Below, one piece after another: positions 32,700-43,675 of a stretch of DNA of 64,000 nucleotides. Under the pieces are notes generated by a model. That model did no database searches, was not told the origin of the DNA, and was given only the letters and a program-made list of their open reading frames with translations. The first letter of the stretch is position 1. Each line of letters begins with the position of its first letter. This DNA is from Takakia lepidozioides (lineage: Eukaryota > Streptophyta > Takakiopsida > Takakiales > Takakiaceae): contig CM060733.1 in the NCBI GenBank assembly GCA_030704615.1, forward strand, positions 50,096,001-50,160,000, in the 5' to 3' direction. Position numbers and translations under genes: made by a program.

Positions 32700-35600
32700 A
32701 GTTGCGCCCTTCAATATTCATATGTTCTGCCTAAACAGTGTGCGGTTCCGCAGACTGTTTGAGCTGACAGTGAAGGGTTCATTTTATACTCAGAAATGTG
32801 CCCCTGAAGTCCAAATTTTGCACCCAGAAACATTGAAATGCTCAGCTCAAACAGTGTGCGTTGCCGCACACTGTTTGGGCTGACAGTGAAGGGTTCATTT
32901 CATCCTCACACAGTTGCCCCTGAAGTCCAATTTTTGCACCCTGAAACATTGAAATGTTCAGCTCAAACAGTGTGCGTTGCCGCACACTGTTTGGGCTGAC
33001 AGTGAAGGGTTCATTTCATCCTCAAACAGGTGCCCCTGAAGACCAAATTTTGCACCCTTAAACATTGAAATGTTCAGCTCAAACAGTGTGCGTTGCCGCA
33101 CACTGTTTGAGCTGGCAGTGAAGGGTTCATTTCATCCTGAGATAGGTGCCCCTGAAGTCCAAATTTTGCACCCAGAAACATTGAAATGCTCAGCTCAAAC
33201 AGTGTGCGTTGCCGCACACTGTTTGGGCTGACAGTGAAGGTTCATTTCATCCTCAGATAGGTGCCCCTGAAGTCCAAATTTTGCAGCCTGAAACATTGAA
33301 ATGTTCAGCTCAAACAGTGTGCGTTGCCGCACACTGTCTGAGCTGGCAGTGAAGGGTTCATTTCATCCTCACACAGGTGCCCCTGAAGTCCAAATTTTGC
33401 ACCCAGAAACATTGAAATGCTCAGCTCAAACAGTGTGCGTTGCCGCACACTGTCTTAGCTGGCAGTGAAGGGTTCATTTCACCCTCACACAGGTGCCCCT
33501 GAAGTCCAAATTTTGCACCCAGAAACATTGAAATGCTCAGCTCAAACAGTGTGCGTTGCCGCACACTGTCTGAGCTGGCAGTGAAGGGTTCATTTCACCC
33601 TCACACAGGTGCCCCTGAAGTCCAAATTTTGCACCTAGAAACATTGAAATGCTCAGCTCAAACAGTGTGCGTTGCCGCACACTGTCTGAGCTGGCAGTGA
33701 AGGGTTCATTTCACCTCACACAGGTGCCCCTGAAGTCCAAATTTTGCACCCAGAAACATTGAAATGCTCAGCTCAAACAGTGTGCGTTGCCGCACACTGT
33801 CTGAGCTGGCAGTGAAGGGTTCATTTCACCCTCACATAACAGACATCAAGACCAAATTTTGCACCCTAAAACATTGAAAAGGTCTGCTCAAACAGTGTGC
33901 GTTGCCGCACACTGTTTGAGCTGGTTTTGAAGGGTTCATTTCAACCTCAGATAACAGACAGCAAGACCAAATTTTGCACCCTAAACATTGAAATGTTCAG
34001 CTCAAACAGTGTGCGTTGCCGCACACTGTTTGAGCTGGCAGTGAAGGGTTCATTTCATCCTGAGATAGGTGCCCCTGAAGTCCAAATTTTGCACCAAGAA
34101 ACATTGAAATGCTCAGCTCAAACAGTGTGCGTTGCCGCACACTGTTTGGGCTGACAGTGAAGGGTTCATTTCATCCTCAAACAGGTGCCCCTGAAGACCA
34201 AATTTTGCACCCTAGAACATTGAAATGTTCAGCTCAAACAGTGTGCGTTGCCGCACACTGTTTGGGCTGACAGTGAAGGGTTCATTTCATCCTCAAACAG
34301 GTGCCCCTGAAGTCCAAATTTTGCACCCTAGAACATTGAAATGTTCAGCTCAAACAGTGTGCGTTGCCGCACACTGTTTGGGCTGACAGTGAAGGGTTCA
34401 TTTCATCCTCACAGGTGCCCCTGAAGACCAAATTTTGCACCCTAGAAACATTGAAATGTTCAGCTCAAACAGTGTGCGTTGCCGCACACTGTTTGGGCTG
34501 ACAGTGAAGGGTTCATTTCATCCTCAAACAGGTGCCCCTGAATACCAAATTTTGCACCCTAGAACATTGAAATGTTCAGCTCAAACAGTGTGCGTTGCCG
34601 CACACTGTTTGGGCTGACAGTGAAGGGTTCATTTCATCCTCAAACAGGTGCCCCTGAAGACCAAATTTTGCACCCTAAACATTGAAATGTTCAGCTCAAA
34701 CAGTGTGCGTTGCCGCACACTGTTTGGGCTGACAGTGAAGGGTTCATTTCATCCTCACGCAGGTGCCCCTGAAGTCCAAATTTGCACCCAGAAACATTGA
34801 AATGTTCAGCTCGAACAGTGTGCGTTGCCGCACACTGTTTGGGCTGACAGTGAAGGGTTCATCTCATCCTCAGAGAGGTGCCTCTGAAGTCCAAATTTTG
34901 CACCCTGAAACATTGAAGTGTTCAGCTCAAACAGTGTGCGTTGCCGCACACTGTTTGGGCTGACATTGAAGGGTTCATTTCATCCTCAAACTGGTGCCCC
35001 TGAAGTCCAAATTTTGCACCCTGAAACATTGAAGTGTTCAGCTCAAACAGTATGCGTTGCCGCACACTGTTTAAGCTGACAGTGTAGGGTTCATTTCATC
35101 CTCAGATAGGTGCCCCTGGAGTTCAAATTTTCCACCCTGAAACATTGAAATGTTCAGCTCAAACAGTGTGCGTTGCCGCACACTGTTTGAGCTGGCAGTG
35201 CAGGGTTCATTCCATCCTCAGAAAGGTACCCATGAAGTCCAAATTTTGCACCCTAAACATTGAAATGTTCAGCTCAAACAGTGTGCGTTGCCGCACACTG
35301 TTTGAGCTGGCAGTGCAGGGTTCATTCCATCCTCAGAAAGGTACCCATGAAGTCCAAATTTTGCACCCTTAAACATTGAAATGTTCAGCTCAAACAGTGT
35401 GCGTTGCCGCACACTGTTTGAGCTGGCAGTGCAGGGTTCATTCCATCCTCAGAAAGGTGCCCCTGAAGTCCAAATTTTGCACCCAGAAACATTGAAATGT
35501 TCAGCTCAAACAGTGTGCGGCGCCGCACACTGTTTGGGCTGGCTGTGAAGGGTTCATTTCACCTGCAGATAACTGACTCCAAGGCCAAATTTTGCACCCT

Positions 35601-35775
35601 AAAACATTGAAAAGATCTGCTCAAACAGTGTGCGTTGCCGCACACTGTTTGAGCTGGCAGTGCGGGGTTCATTTCATCCTCAGAAAGGTGTCGTTGAAGG
35701 AAGAATTTTGCACCCTTAAACAGTGACATGTGCAGCTCAAACAGTGTGCGGCAACGCACACTGTTTGAGCTGCCG
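32700..35775 (+). repeat. 27-copy ~116-bp hairpin satellite inside the MULE
   Basis: The units average about 116 bp. Each has a near-perfect palindrome with arms AAACAGTGTGCG and CGCACACTGTTT around a 4-base centre (TTGC). This is followed by GAGCTGGCAGTGAAGGGTTC, ATTTCATCCTCA, GTGCCCCTGAAG, CCAAATTTTGCACCC and ACATTGAAATGTTCAGCTC. The first (near 32737) and the last two or three units (to about 35770) are the most divergent, as expected of an array homogenised from the middle. It lies between the two divergent genes of the element and may be in the first intron or the shared promoter. Short open frames across it are artefacts. Confidence 0.95.
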
Positions 35776-35806
35776 CTGAATGGTTCTTTCTTTCACAAAT
35801 ACCTGC

Positions 35807-36164
35807 CATTGAAAGCCGAATTCTTCACAAATATGGGTCCTGTAGATTTTACCTTTTTCGTAGCTACTCGAGAAGACTCCCCAGTTGCCGGGGACCCTTT
35901 CCGCTTCGGGCTGCTCTCTTCGCCGACTATGTAGGTGAGCCTCTCCCCCTTCCTCTTTCCCGTGGTCAGATCCTTCGTGAGGCCAGTGTCAACATCTTCC
36001 TCCATGTCGTCTGTCTCTCCCTCAGACGCAGTGTCCTCCTCGCCTGTTCCTGGAACTATGGTGGGTTGTTGTTCTTCTCCAGATTCCTGCTCCTCCATCG
36101 CCACACTTTCCTGTATTCCCTCTTCTTCCTCCTTTTCCTCTTCCTCCACTCTTTCCATCCTCAT
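35807..36164 (-). CDS. Acidic ORF, possible first exon of the ParB-methyltransferase gene
   Basis: From ATG 36164 the minus strand encodes a Glu-rich segment (VEEEEKEEEEG), more acidic text, a basic patch (TGKRKGERL, SPKRKG, TKKVKST) and then FVKNSAFNG. A GTGAAG donor candidate (after GPIF) would give the phase needed to join the exon starting at 32497, making the satellite array an intron. This is inference. It might be a separate small gene or non-coding. Confidence 0.35.
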
Positions 36165-36319
36165 TCTATATCTAGCTCTATTCCTGTTTCTAGAACTCGT
36201 GAAGTATAATGACTTCCTTCTCTTTCTCCTCCGCTGGAAACAAGGGCTCCCCACGATGCCCCTGGAGCTCTCCAGTTTGACGTTTGCAACAAGTGCTGGT
36301 ATCGCATGTAACAAAAATA

Positions 36320-37100
36320 AAAATGGACGTTGTCAACCGTATTTGGATGCGGGTGTTGATATTGTGTGCGAACGGAATTCATCCATTTTGTCGTCTTTGT
36401 ATTACCCAGCTAATAAAGCGCCGAAGAAAAAGAACATCCGTTGCATGCATTTGCGATATATGTCAGATGTACTTCGCCGCCTGCCAATACATGGCGGCCT
36501 CCTTGCCTTCTTTCAAATTCGAATGCGCCGTAGAAATGTAGTGCTTTTTCAATTCCGAGCAGTTCTTCCAGATTCGCAATAATTGTTATGCTTCACATAT
36601 GCATCCACGTGTGTTGTACTGCATGCCCTGTGGTTTTTTTTATGCCGTGACCGTCCCCATGGGGTCATTCGGTATAAAGGATTGTGTCGGATATGACCAT
36701 GTGTTGCACACATTCGTGCGAGGTATCTCTTGGAGTGTCGGTGTTTGTTCTGTGCTATTCTGGCGCAACACAATCTCATTACAATCGGATCTTCCTGTTT
36801 ACTGCTCTCCAGGGTTGTTGCCGTCATTTCATAATGGATGGTTTCATGTCATTTTCAGGGTTTGTTTTCCATCCAAAAACAGTACGGCTTCTTGTGGCTC
36901 TGGTCTTTCAAAACGGTTTTTCTGGTTGGTGGGAGGTGAAGGTGCACGTCATCCCTACATCCTTGGCATGCATCGCCGGCAGCCTTTGGTTTGGTGCTAC
37001 CCTTGTTGACCTCAGTTTGCTGGTGGTATTTCCACTTTCGATAATTACGGGCTCTCAGTTCGGGGATTCCGTTCTGAATCGGCAGTTTCGTTCAGTGCTG
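36320..37100. other. Region upstream of the MULE transposase
   Basis: Frames are open on the plus strand upstream of ATG 37107 (from 36684 in the same frame) but begin with a non-ATG codon and do not resemble the related transposase at 61301-63385. The stretch probably holds the promoter and 5' untranslated region, perhaps with a short intron. Confidence 0.4.
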
Positions 37101-37106
37101 GAAAAC

Positions 37107-40100
37107 ATGTCGAGGGAGCGAGATGCACTCGCTCGATTCCATTCCAATGCAGGTACTCTTCCACTGACTGCCACTGCAGACGACGATGGGTATGCAGTTG
37201 TTCATGAGGATGAGCTGGTTACAGTGTTCCCGCTGGAGTTGGGTTCTCTGCTTGTTCAGAAAGAGGTGTATGACGAGGATGGGAATTTGGATTCTGGGCA
37301 CTTGGAGAAACCCTTGGTTGGCGAGTGTGGAAGGAAGTGGAGAGTCCTTCCAGGAACATACCGTGTCCTTGGAAAAGAGAGAAGACAATCAGCAGGATCA
37401 GTCGTTACCCCTGGCACTGCAGCATCGGTCGTGCAACAGAAGGGCACAGTTCCTGTGAAACAAGAGGTGAGCACATCCACTACCTTCGTTACTCTTTCGG
37501 ACTCGTCCTCGGAGGATGTTTCTGAGATTCCTCCGCCAGTGCAAACTCCCTTATTGGATGATGACGAATTGCAAGAGATAACAAGTGTCATTCCAAAATT
37601 GAAAGCCCTCGCAGGTGTGCCTGGGTGCAAGAGCGAGCTACGTTTTGTTGATTGGGAGTCCCTTCCAGTGCAACGGGTTCAATACGTGCCAGCTCAGTTT
37701 GATGGGGACATCTTGTTTGAGCTCAACCCTCCCACGTCTTCCAGTGGACTGGCTGGGCTTCTGCAGGGCATGGACAAGAAACATGACGGACATCCTTGGT
37801 GCAGGACAAAAACTTCGAACATCCATAACGACATTGGCTTGAAATTTCGGAGGTCGGTTTGCGTTGGGCATTGCAAGTGCCTGAATATTTCTTGCCCTCG
37901 GCTGAGAAACAGCGCTCAGCCAAACGAAAGTGAGTGGGAAGGTGTGCCCCTGAATCCTTTCACCCCAGGGCTTGCACCTCCCAAGACCAATACTTTTGTG
38001 TGCAGGTTCTGCAAACTTTCCCCGTCCTGTGTTTCTGTTTGCCACGCTCGTATGTATCAGGTGGCACATCGATGCAAGACAATGACTCGTGCCTGCATTC
38101 ATATGGGTGCACACGAGCATCCTGTGTCCAAAGGGAGTTGCAGGGATAGCGTGGACATCGCTAGAAATCTACTGAAGCAAGAGTTCCATAATGCCCCTTC
38201 TGCAACACCTTCTGCTATAGCGCTTGCAGCTAGCAAGGCATTCCTGGAAAAACACATACTGGGTGAAGGGGATGCGACACAGCCAATGCTGGATGCAGAT
38301 TCCCTTGAGGCAGTCATGGACCATTTCTCCGTGTTGAGCTCTCCCAATATTCGAAACCAGGTGAATGCACTCAGAATGGGCACAGGCACTGCTGGATTCA
38401 TGGACAACATTATGGACCTCAAACGGAGGAGTCGCTATGAATTCATTCAAAACAGTATGTTCCCTGGCCAGGGCTCGTCCAAAGTGTATTTGTTCAAGAT
38501 GTCCGCTGTGGGCCAAGGCAGTGGTGTGAGCATTGTCCGCCGAATGCAACCTGGAGGAGATTTGGCTAAATGTTGGTTAATGTTTGATCACTGCAAACGG
38601 GTGAAGGGTTGGACAACCATGGCGTGCCATGTGTATGATCCAGCGTACCAGCGTGTGCTCTCCATAGCAATTTGTGATATGCAGTCGGAGGACACTGAAT
38701 CCCAGATGCTCATGTGGAATTCCCTCCTGACCGTCATGCAGCGCAATGGAATACAGAACACAAATTTTGCGGGCTTCATGGCTGATAGTGCACAGGCAAA
38801 TTTCAATGCAGTGCGGCGCGTGTTTGGTTCTGGGGATCCTAAGGTCCCCATGGAAAATAGGGAGCGCACATGCCTCTTCCATTGGAGTCAATCTCTGGCA
38901 CGTCATACAAAGCGCTGCATTCGCCCTGACCTTCAGTTGGAGCATAGAAGGCTCTGTCTGAAGTACAAGAATGCCACCTCAATGGGAGAAGCTGAGAGCA
39001 CTTACCAGGCAATCCGGGCTTGGTGGTTCTCCGCTGGTGCTGCTACAGGTATCCACCTGAAGGAGTTGGAGGACTGGTTGGTTTTCTGGCACTTCAGGTA
39101 CAGACAGTGGGGAGCTTTCATGACGACGGTAAGCCTCACAAGTTTTCCTTAAACACAAATTGCACTTTGCATCGTGCCTGTTCATTTGGGGTTGTTCGAT
39201 TGTCACTTGAAGAACCTCTACCATTTCTTTTCCTTCCTCACATTTCCATGCAATGCCTCCTGCAGGACATGTCCTTGGAGGACTTGGCCGACATGCCATC
39301 GTGTAATTTGGCAGAGACTGTTCACAACGCCTGGATGCAACAGTCTACCAAAGCAGGTCGTGACTTGTATGTGGCCACTGCTGATGACATGGTGCGGGCA
39401 CTTACACAACAAACCAGGTACCGCAATTTTCTGATGGGACGGGGTGGAGGGAAGGGCCCCGATTCGACTTTGTTGATGCTAAGGGCTGCGAGTAGGTCCG
39501 GAGACCCGTCAAAGATGGCCAGAGCTCTAAACAGGTGCACTGAAGGCTCCCCTCTGCAATCCAGGCTCCCCCATTTGGAAGGCGAGGAAAGATTTGGATC
39601 ATGCAAAAGGAAATTAAACACTCTTCCAGGGTCAGATGGAGATTCCCATAGGCCAGACAGGGTCAATTTCTCTGTGCCAAAGGTGTCTCCAGTGCAGACT
39701 AAGTCCTGTGCCGGCCCCTTCCCAGGTGGGTCCTCCTCCTGTGGAGCAGGTGCAGAACATGCAAGCATAGCAGCGGAAATCCCATTGGAGGAGGTGGTGG
39801 CCATGGTGCAGGAATCTGATTGCATTGATAGTGACTGGCATATAGAACGCACCCCACCAGGATCTAGAGTGGCTTGCATGGCAATTCGGACCCCCTCTTT
39901 CAAGAAATGCAAATCAAAAATATGCAAAGGCTCCAGGGGGACTCCAGCTCCAACATTCACAGGGTTGTTCCGACCTTATCATAGTGGGGAGTCAAAAGAG
40001 CACAAGTTTTGGTTCTGCCCAGACGATATGGCACGATGCGTGAAGGGAACAGTTCGTCCTTCCGTGATAATGAAGCCCCCTCCCCCCGCAATTTGGCCTG

Positions 40101-40678
40101 TGAAAATTGGGACATCGCTGTCCTCAACCGAGATAAGCATGCTGGAGGAGGGAGGGTTTTGTCTTGCACGGTCCCGGGTGGTGCCCTTATGCACTGTCGG
40201 CACAGATGTGCCACATGCTCCGACAATGCCTCCACCCGGTGCCGACTCCCACCCAACAAAAAGAGATGGAAAAACAGTGCGCCGTGTTGCTTCGGGTGCA
40301 GATCACGAATGCAAGATGGAATCGGCTAGAATTTTGCAGGCTACGGTGACTCGTATCACCGAAGTCCCTTCCCCGGGGTATGGACGGATTTACACAGTGC
40401 TGTCAATTGGCTCAGTTCTTCATGCCAAAGAATATCAAGTTACCATTGGGAATTTCCCATCGTGCACTTGTCCGGATTTTGTAACGATGCGTGAGGGCGC
40501 TCTCGGCATGAGAGGGAAGTGGGTCCCCTGCAAGCATCAATATTACATATACCTTGTAATTATGTGTTGCGACGGTAAGAGAGACCAATTCATTCACCAA
40601 GCCACACTAGGCTACGGAGAAGTCATCACCCTTCTGCAGCGGGACACCTCGCGTAGAGCTCCGCCAACTTCTCTTTGA
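37107..40678 (+). CDS. MULE-like transposase with SWIM zinc finger
   Basis: Two exons (37107-39128 and 39266-40678) encode 1144 residues. The intron is in phase 0 at the same place as in the related gene at 59787-63385. The order is: an acidic N-terminal region, a Cys/His cluster (KKHDGHPWCRTKTSN, CVGHCKCLNISC), a second cluster (FCKLSPSCVSVCHA, TRACIHMGAHEHP), then a Mutator-type DDE core. Likely acidic residues are the D of LMFDHCKRV, the D of FMADSAQANF, and the E of GEAEST; CLFHW fits the MULE C2H motif. Near the C-terminus CTCPDF ... CKHQYY is a SWIM zinc finger, common in MULE transposases. No lesions. It would cut and insert the element and leave 9-bp duplications. The start was chosen by alignment by eye with the second copy. 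Confidence 0.82.
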
Positions 40679-41106
40679 ACACATACGAGCCATGCCCGCT
40701 TCCCATGCTGGTTTCCAGGTTGCCGTGTGAAGACTTTTCATTTTATGACAAACATATACATTTCGTTCACTTGTGAGGGCAAATGCACTTGCGATTCATT
40801 GTAAGCGTCTCTCTGTGAATTGAAATAAACTGTGTCAATCATTCTGAGCTCAAATCTGCCATGTTTACATATTCCTCTTTTTTGGCACGCATTGCAGACA
40901 TGGTGTATGGTGGCCTCCTTTGTTTTGTCCACGGTAATAGGCCCTCTTCCTGCAATCCTCGCCTATAGGACCTGCTTCTCCAGCAGATTCATGCCGCTCA
41001 CGCTTCCCTGAAGCGTGAGCTCAGCTCACGCTTCAAAGCTTGAACGTGAGCTCAGCTCCCAGGCTCACGGGGCTGGGCTCACGCCGTAGCTACGCTGGTT
41101 GTAGTC

Positions 41107-41540
41107 AACTTAGATCATCACAAAGACGTCGCTTGGGGCGCTTGGCGGTGGCGGGTGCAACAATGGCGACGACGCTGGGCTGGGGCTGGGGCTTGGCACT
41201 AAGACTGTGGAGGTTGCAACTCCCAGGCGTCACAAGAGGGACCCCCTTAGAAGGAACTTGAAAGAAATCTTCATATATATTTTAGCGACGACCGAAGATC
41301 GGAAGCTAGTTTAGCGTAGAGCAGGTATAGGGTGCCATAGTGCCACGTCATCGTCGCCACGTTTCATCGCCACATCATCGTAGACACGTCATCATAGCCA
41401 GGTCATCGTCGTCGTCAATTTCTTTGAAACCTGCCCGAAATGTCCAAAATGCCCGAAAAGCAGCGCGGGGAAGGGATGAACGATGCCCCCGCATCCTTGA
41501 GGCTCGCGGAGGTGTTTCACACAAGAAATCTGCATGGGTG
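41107..41540. other. GTCGC-rich DNA right of the MULE
   Basis: It continues the GCGTCGC-rich sequence seen left of the MULE (27522-27976), supporting insertion of the MULE into an older repeat. A run of CATCGTCGCCACG-like units lies at 41345-41420. No gene. Confidence 0.45.
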
Positions 41541-41599
41541 CCCTTCTTCTTTGACCTATTTCAGCCTGTTTTGCCCTCTCATCAGACTTGGCCTTGAGA

Positions 41600-41998
41600 T
41601 GCATAGACTTCATCAATAGAATGCCAATTGAACCAGGTGCTGCAGTGTGGGGGGCCCTTTGCTTGGGGCCTGCAGAATACATAGCAATGTAAAGCTGGCA
41701 GAACATGCAGCAAAATGGCTTCTGAAGTGGGAGTCTCAGCATGCTGTTACTTATGTGCTGCTATCAAACATCTATGTTGCGGCTGGCAGATGGGAGGATG
41801 TTGCAAGGGTTAGGAACATGATGAAGAAGAGAAGGATCAGAGAGGAGCCAGGTGGCTCTTGCATTGAGATTGACAATCAAGTCCATACGTTTGTTAATGT
41901 AGATGACACATCACATCCACAAAGAGGAAATTCATGTTGTGCTGGAGAGCTTGTATGGGCATATGAAGGAGGCCATGTACGTGCCTGACACTCACTTT
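41600..41998 (+). pseudogene. PPR protein E/E+ domain remnant cut by a CACTA end
   Basis: The plus strand encodes LLGACRIHSNVKLAEHAAKW, then YVLLSNIYVAAGRWEDVARV, RREEPGG-like text (IREEPGGSCIEID), VHTFV and DDTSHPQ, then in the next frame KEEIHVVLESLYGHMKEAMY and VPDTHF. These are the E and E+ motifs at the C-terminus of plant organellar RNA-editing PPR proteins. It has 1-bp frameshifts near 41660 and 41922, and is truncated exactly at the CACTA terminus (41999) after VPDTHF, so the DYW domain is absent. Confidence 0.9.
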
Positions 41999-42009
41999 CA
42001 CTACAACAG

Positions 42010-43640
42010 ATTGCGGCTTTTATGACTCCCATGGGTGCGCAGTCACGACCAATTTGTGGTAGAAATGCCATTTGCAGTCGTAAATGCCTTTTGAAGTCAT
42101 AACATAGATCACGACGAAGCCGGTTATGCGACTGTATGACTCCAAACTTTGCGCAACACAGGTCAAACACCCTTTGACCAGGAATATTGCCATGGCGGAT
42201 ATGACTACCAGTCAGGGTCATGCCCATACGTGAATGACGTGTGCATATTGCTAGACGGACATATGACTTCATGACTGCCACTCTAATGTATTCTGCCAGA
42301 TCATCACATGCCGTCATGACATGGAGAGTCTGTGACATGGAACAACTTATGAGGTGTCTACATATGATTGGTTAAGTGGTTTTGATATTGTGGTGCGGGG
42401 GATGCAAGTGAAGGGAACGGTTGCACACGAAGCAGCTTAGTAGGCCGTTTGCGCTTTGTGGAGAAGAATGGAACGTGAAGCCAACATGCTAGAGAGGCGA
42501 TCTGGAACCGCATCTGTTTGTGACGTTACGTTCAAATGGCGACGTGCATTTTAGTGTTTGTTGATCGCCGACAACATCAACAGCAAGCCTCATACTGCGG
42601 AATGACAGACGAACAAATGATGCATTCAGGGGATAGGCAAATTCATGCAAATCAAAAAATTCACTCATGAGAGTGATGCAAAACATGGGCTCAACAAAAG
42701 TCTTTGGGCAGTGACCAAGAACACCAACAAAATATGAAATCCAATAACTCTAACATATCGCCTTGTGCATGTCGTCCCTGTAGCAGGCCGTCCCGGAGCT
42801 CCACGCCGTGTGCTACTGGAATAGAAGCTTGGCAATACGGTCTGTTCCGATCCACCCACTTTGCCATGGGGGGGTATTCTAAGAATGGGAGAGCCCATGA
42901 ATTCAGCTTCTTGTATGATAAAACAACTGAGATAACAGCTCATGTTGTTCTCTCTAATGTACATATCCCCAATGACCTGCCCCAAGCTAGAACAGCAGCA
43001 CGATGACATCAGGGAATAATGATGTGGTGCAAGGCATGGAACACCTGCAGGGCAGCAACATTGTAGTGCTGAATGTACTGCACCCTGCTTGAGCCATTCA
43101 CAGATGGGGGACTATACAAGTGAGTCACATGGTGTTAGCTGGGGCATGAGAGAAACTGCCCATAAAATGCATCTACGCAAAGAACCCACTCAACCAGCAA
43201 GAGCATCATCTATGCGGATTGCCAGATTCTTTTGGGGAAAAATGCAAACATGATAAGTAGGGACCAAGCTTAAAAGCACTCCACTGGTATTCAATGGTCC
43301 ATAAACACGAGCCTGCCCAATATAAGACCCACAAAATCACTGGGGCAATTATGTAATGTAAACTGGAAGGCACATGCACTTTGTCAACAATGTACCCAAA
43401 GGCAGAACTGATGTGTAAATCTGCATGCCGTTCCAAAGTCTATAGTGACATAAATGTCATGACACGTTGCCAGACAGACACGCCATGTAAGTTGGACACC
43501 TCCAACACCCTGCAAAAAGGACACCCCCAAGGGCAACCCTTAGTGCCAGTCTTATGAATCCCACATTATTCATGAATCAACCGGGATTACATATTCAATT
43601 TTGCCCAATACCACCCTTCATATACTTGAGATAGAGGAAG
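42010..43640. other. CACTA left subterminal and 3' flank of the TNP2 gene
   Basis: About 42000-42350 is shared with the small CACTA element. The rest has only short open frames and no recognised feature. It should include the 3' untranslated region of the TNP2-like gene. Confidence 0.45.
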
Positions 43641-43675
43641 GCAGTTGGGGGGAAAGTCATACCTCATTCTAGGTA

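Larger units (their letters stand above)
27977..41097. mobile_element. Complete 13.1-kb MULE-like transposon with ParB-methyltransferase cargo
   Basis: The element is bounded by a perfect 9-bp duplication GTTGTAGTC (27968-27976 and 41098-41106), the usual size for Mutator-like elements. The left end reads GGGGGGTGCTATTCCGTGAGCC. The right end, reversed, reads CAGCGTAGCTACGGCGTGAG, so the inverted repeats are imperfect but aligned to the shared GCGTGAGC or CGTGAGCC core. Both ends are packed with GTGAGC motifs. It encodes a transposase (37107-40678, +) and, divergently, a ParB-methyltransferase-like protein (28378-32491, -). A 27-unit hairpin array lies between them. Both genes lack stops and frameshifts, so the element may be recent. 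Confidence 0.88.

Noticed and set aside
32700-35775. Regular short palindromic repeats that might be read as a CRISPR array, plus many 60-75 aa frames across it
   Set aside because: Units are ~116 bp with conserved text throughout, so there are no unique spacers, and the setting is eukaryotic transposon DNA. The frames are identical products of the repeat.
36684-37106. Extending the first MULE transposase to 36684
   Set aside because: The frame is open but begins with GTG, and the added residues have no counterpart in the second transposase.
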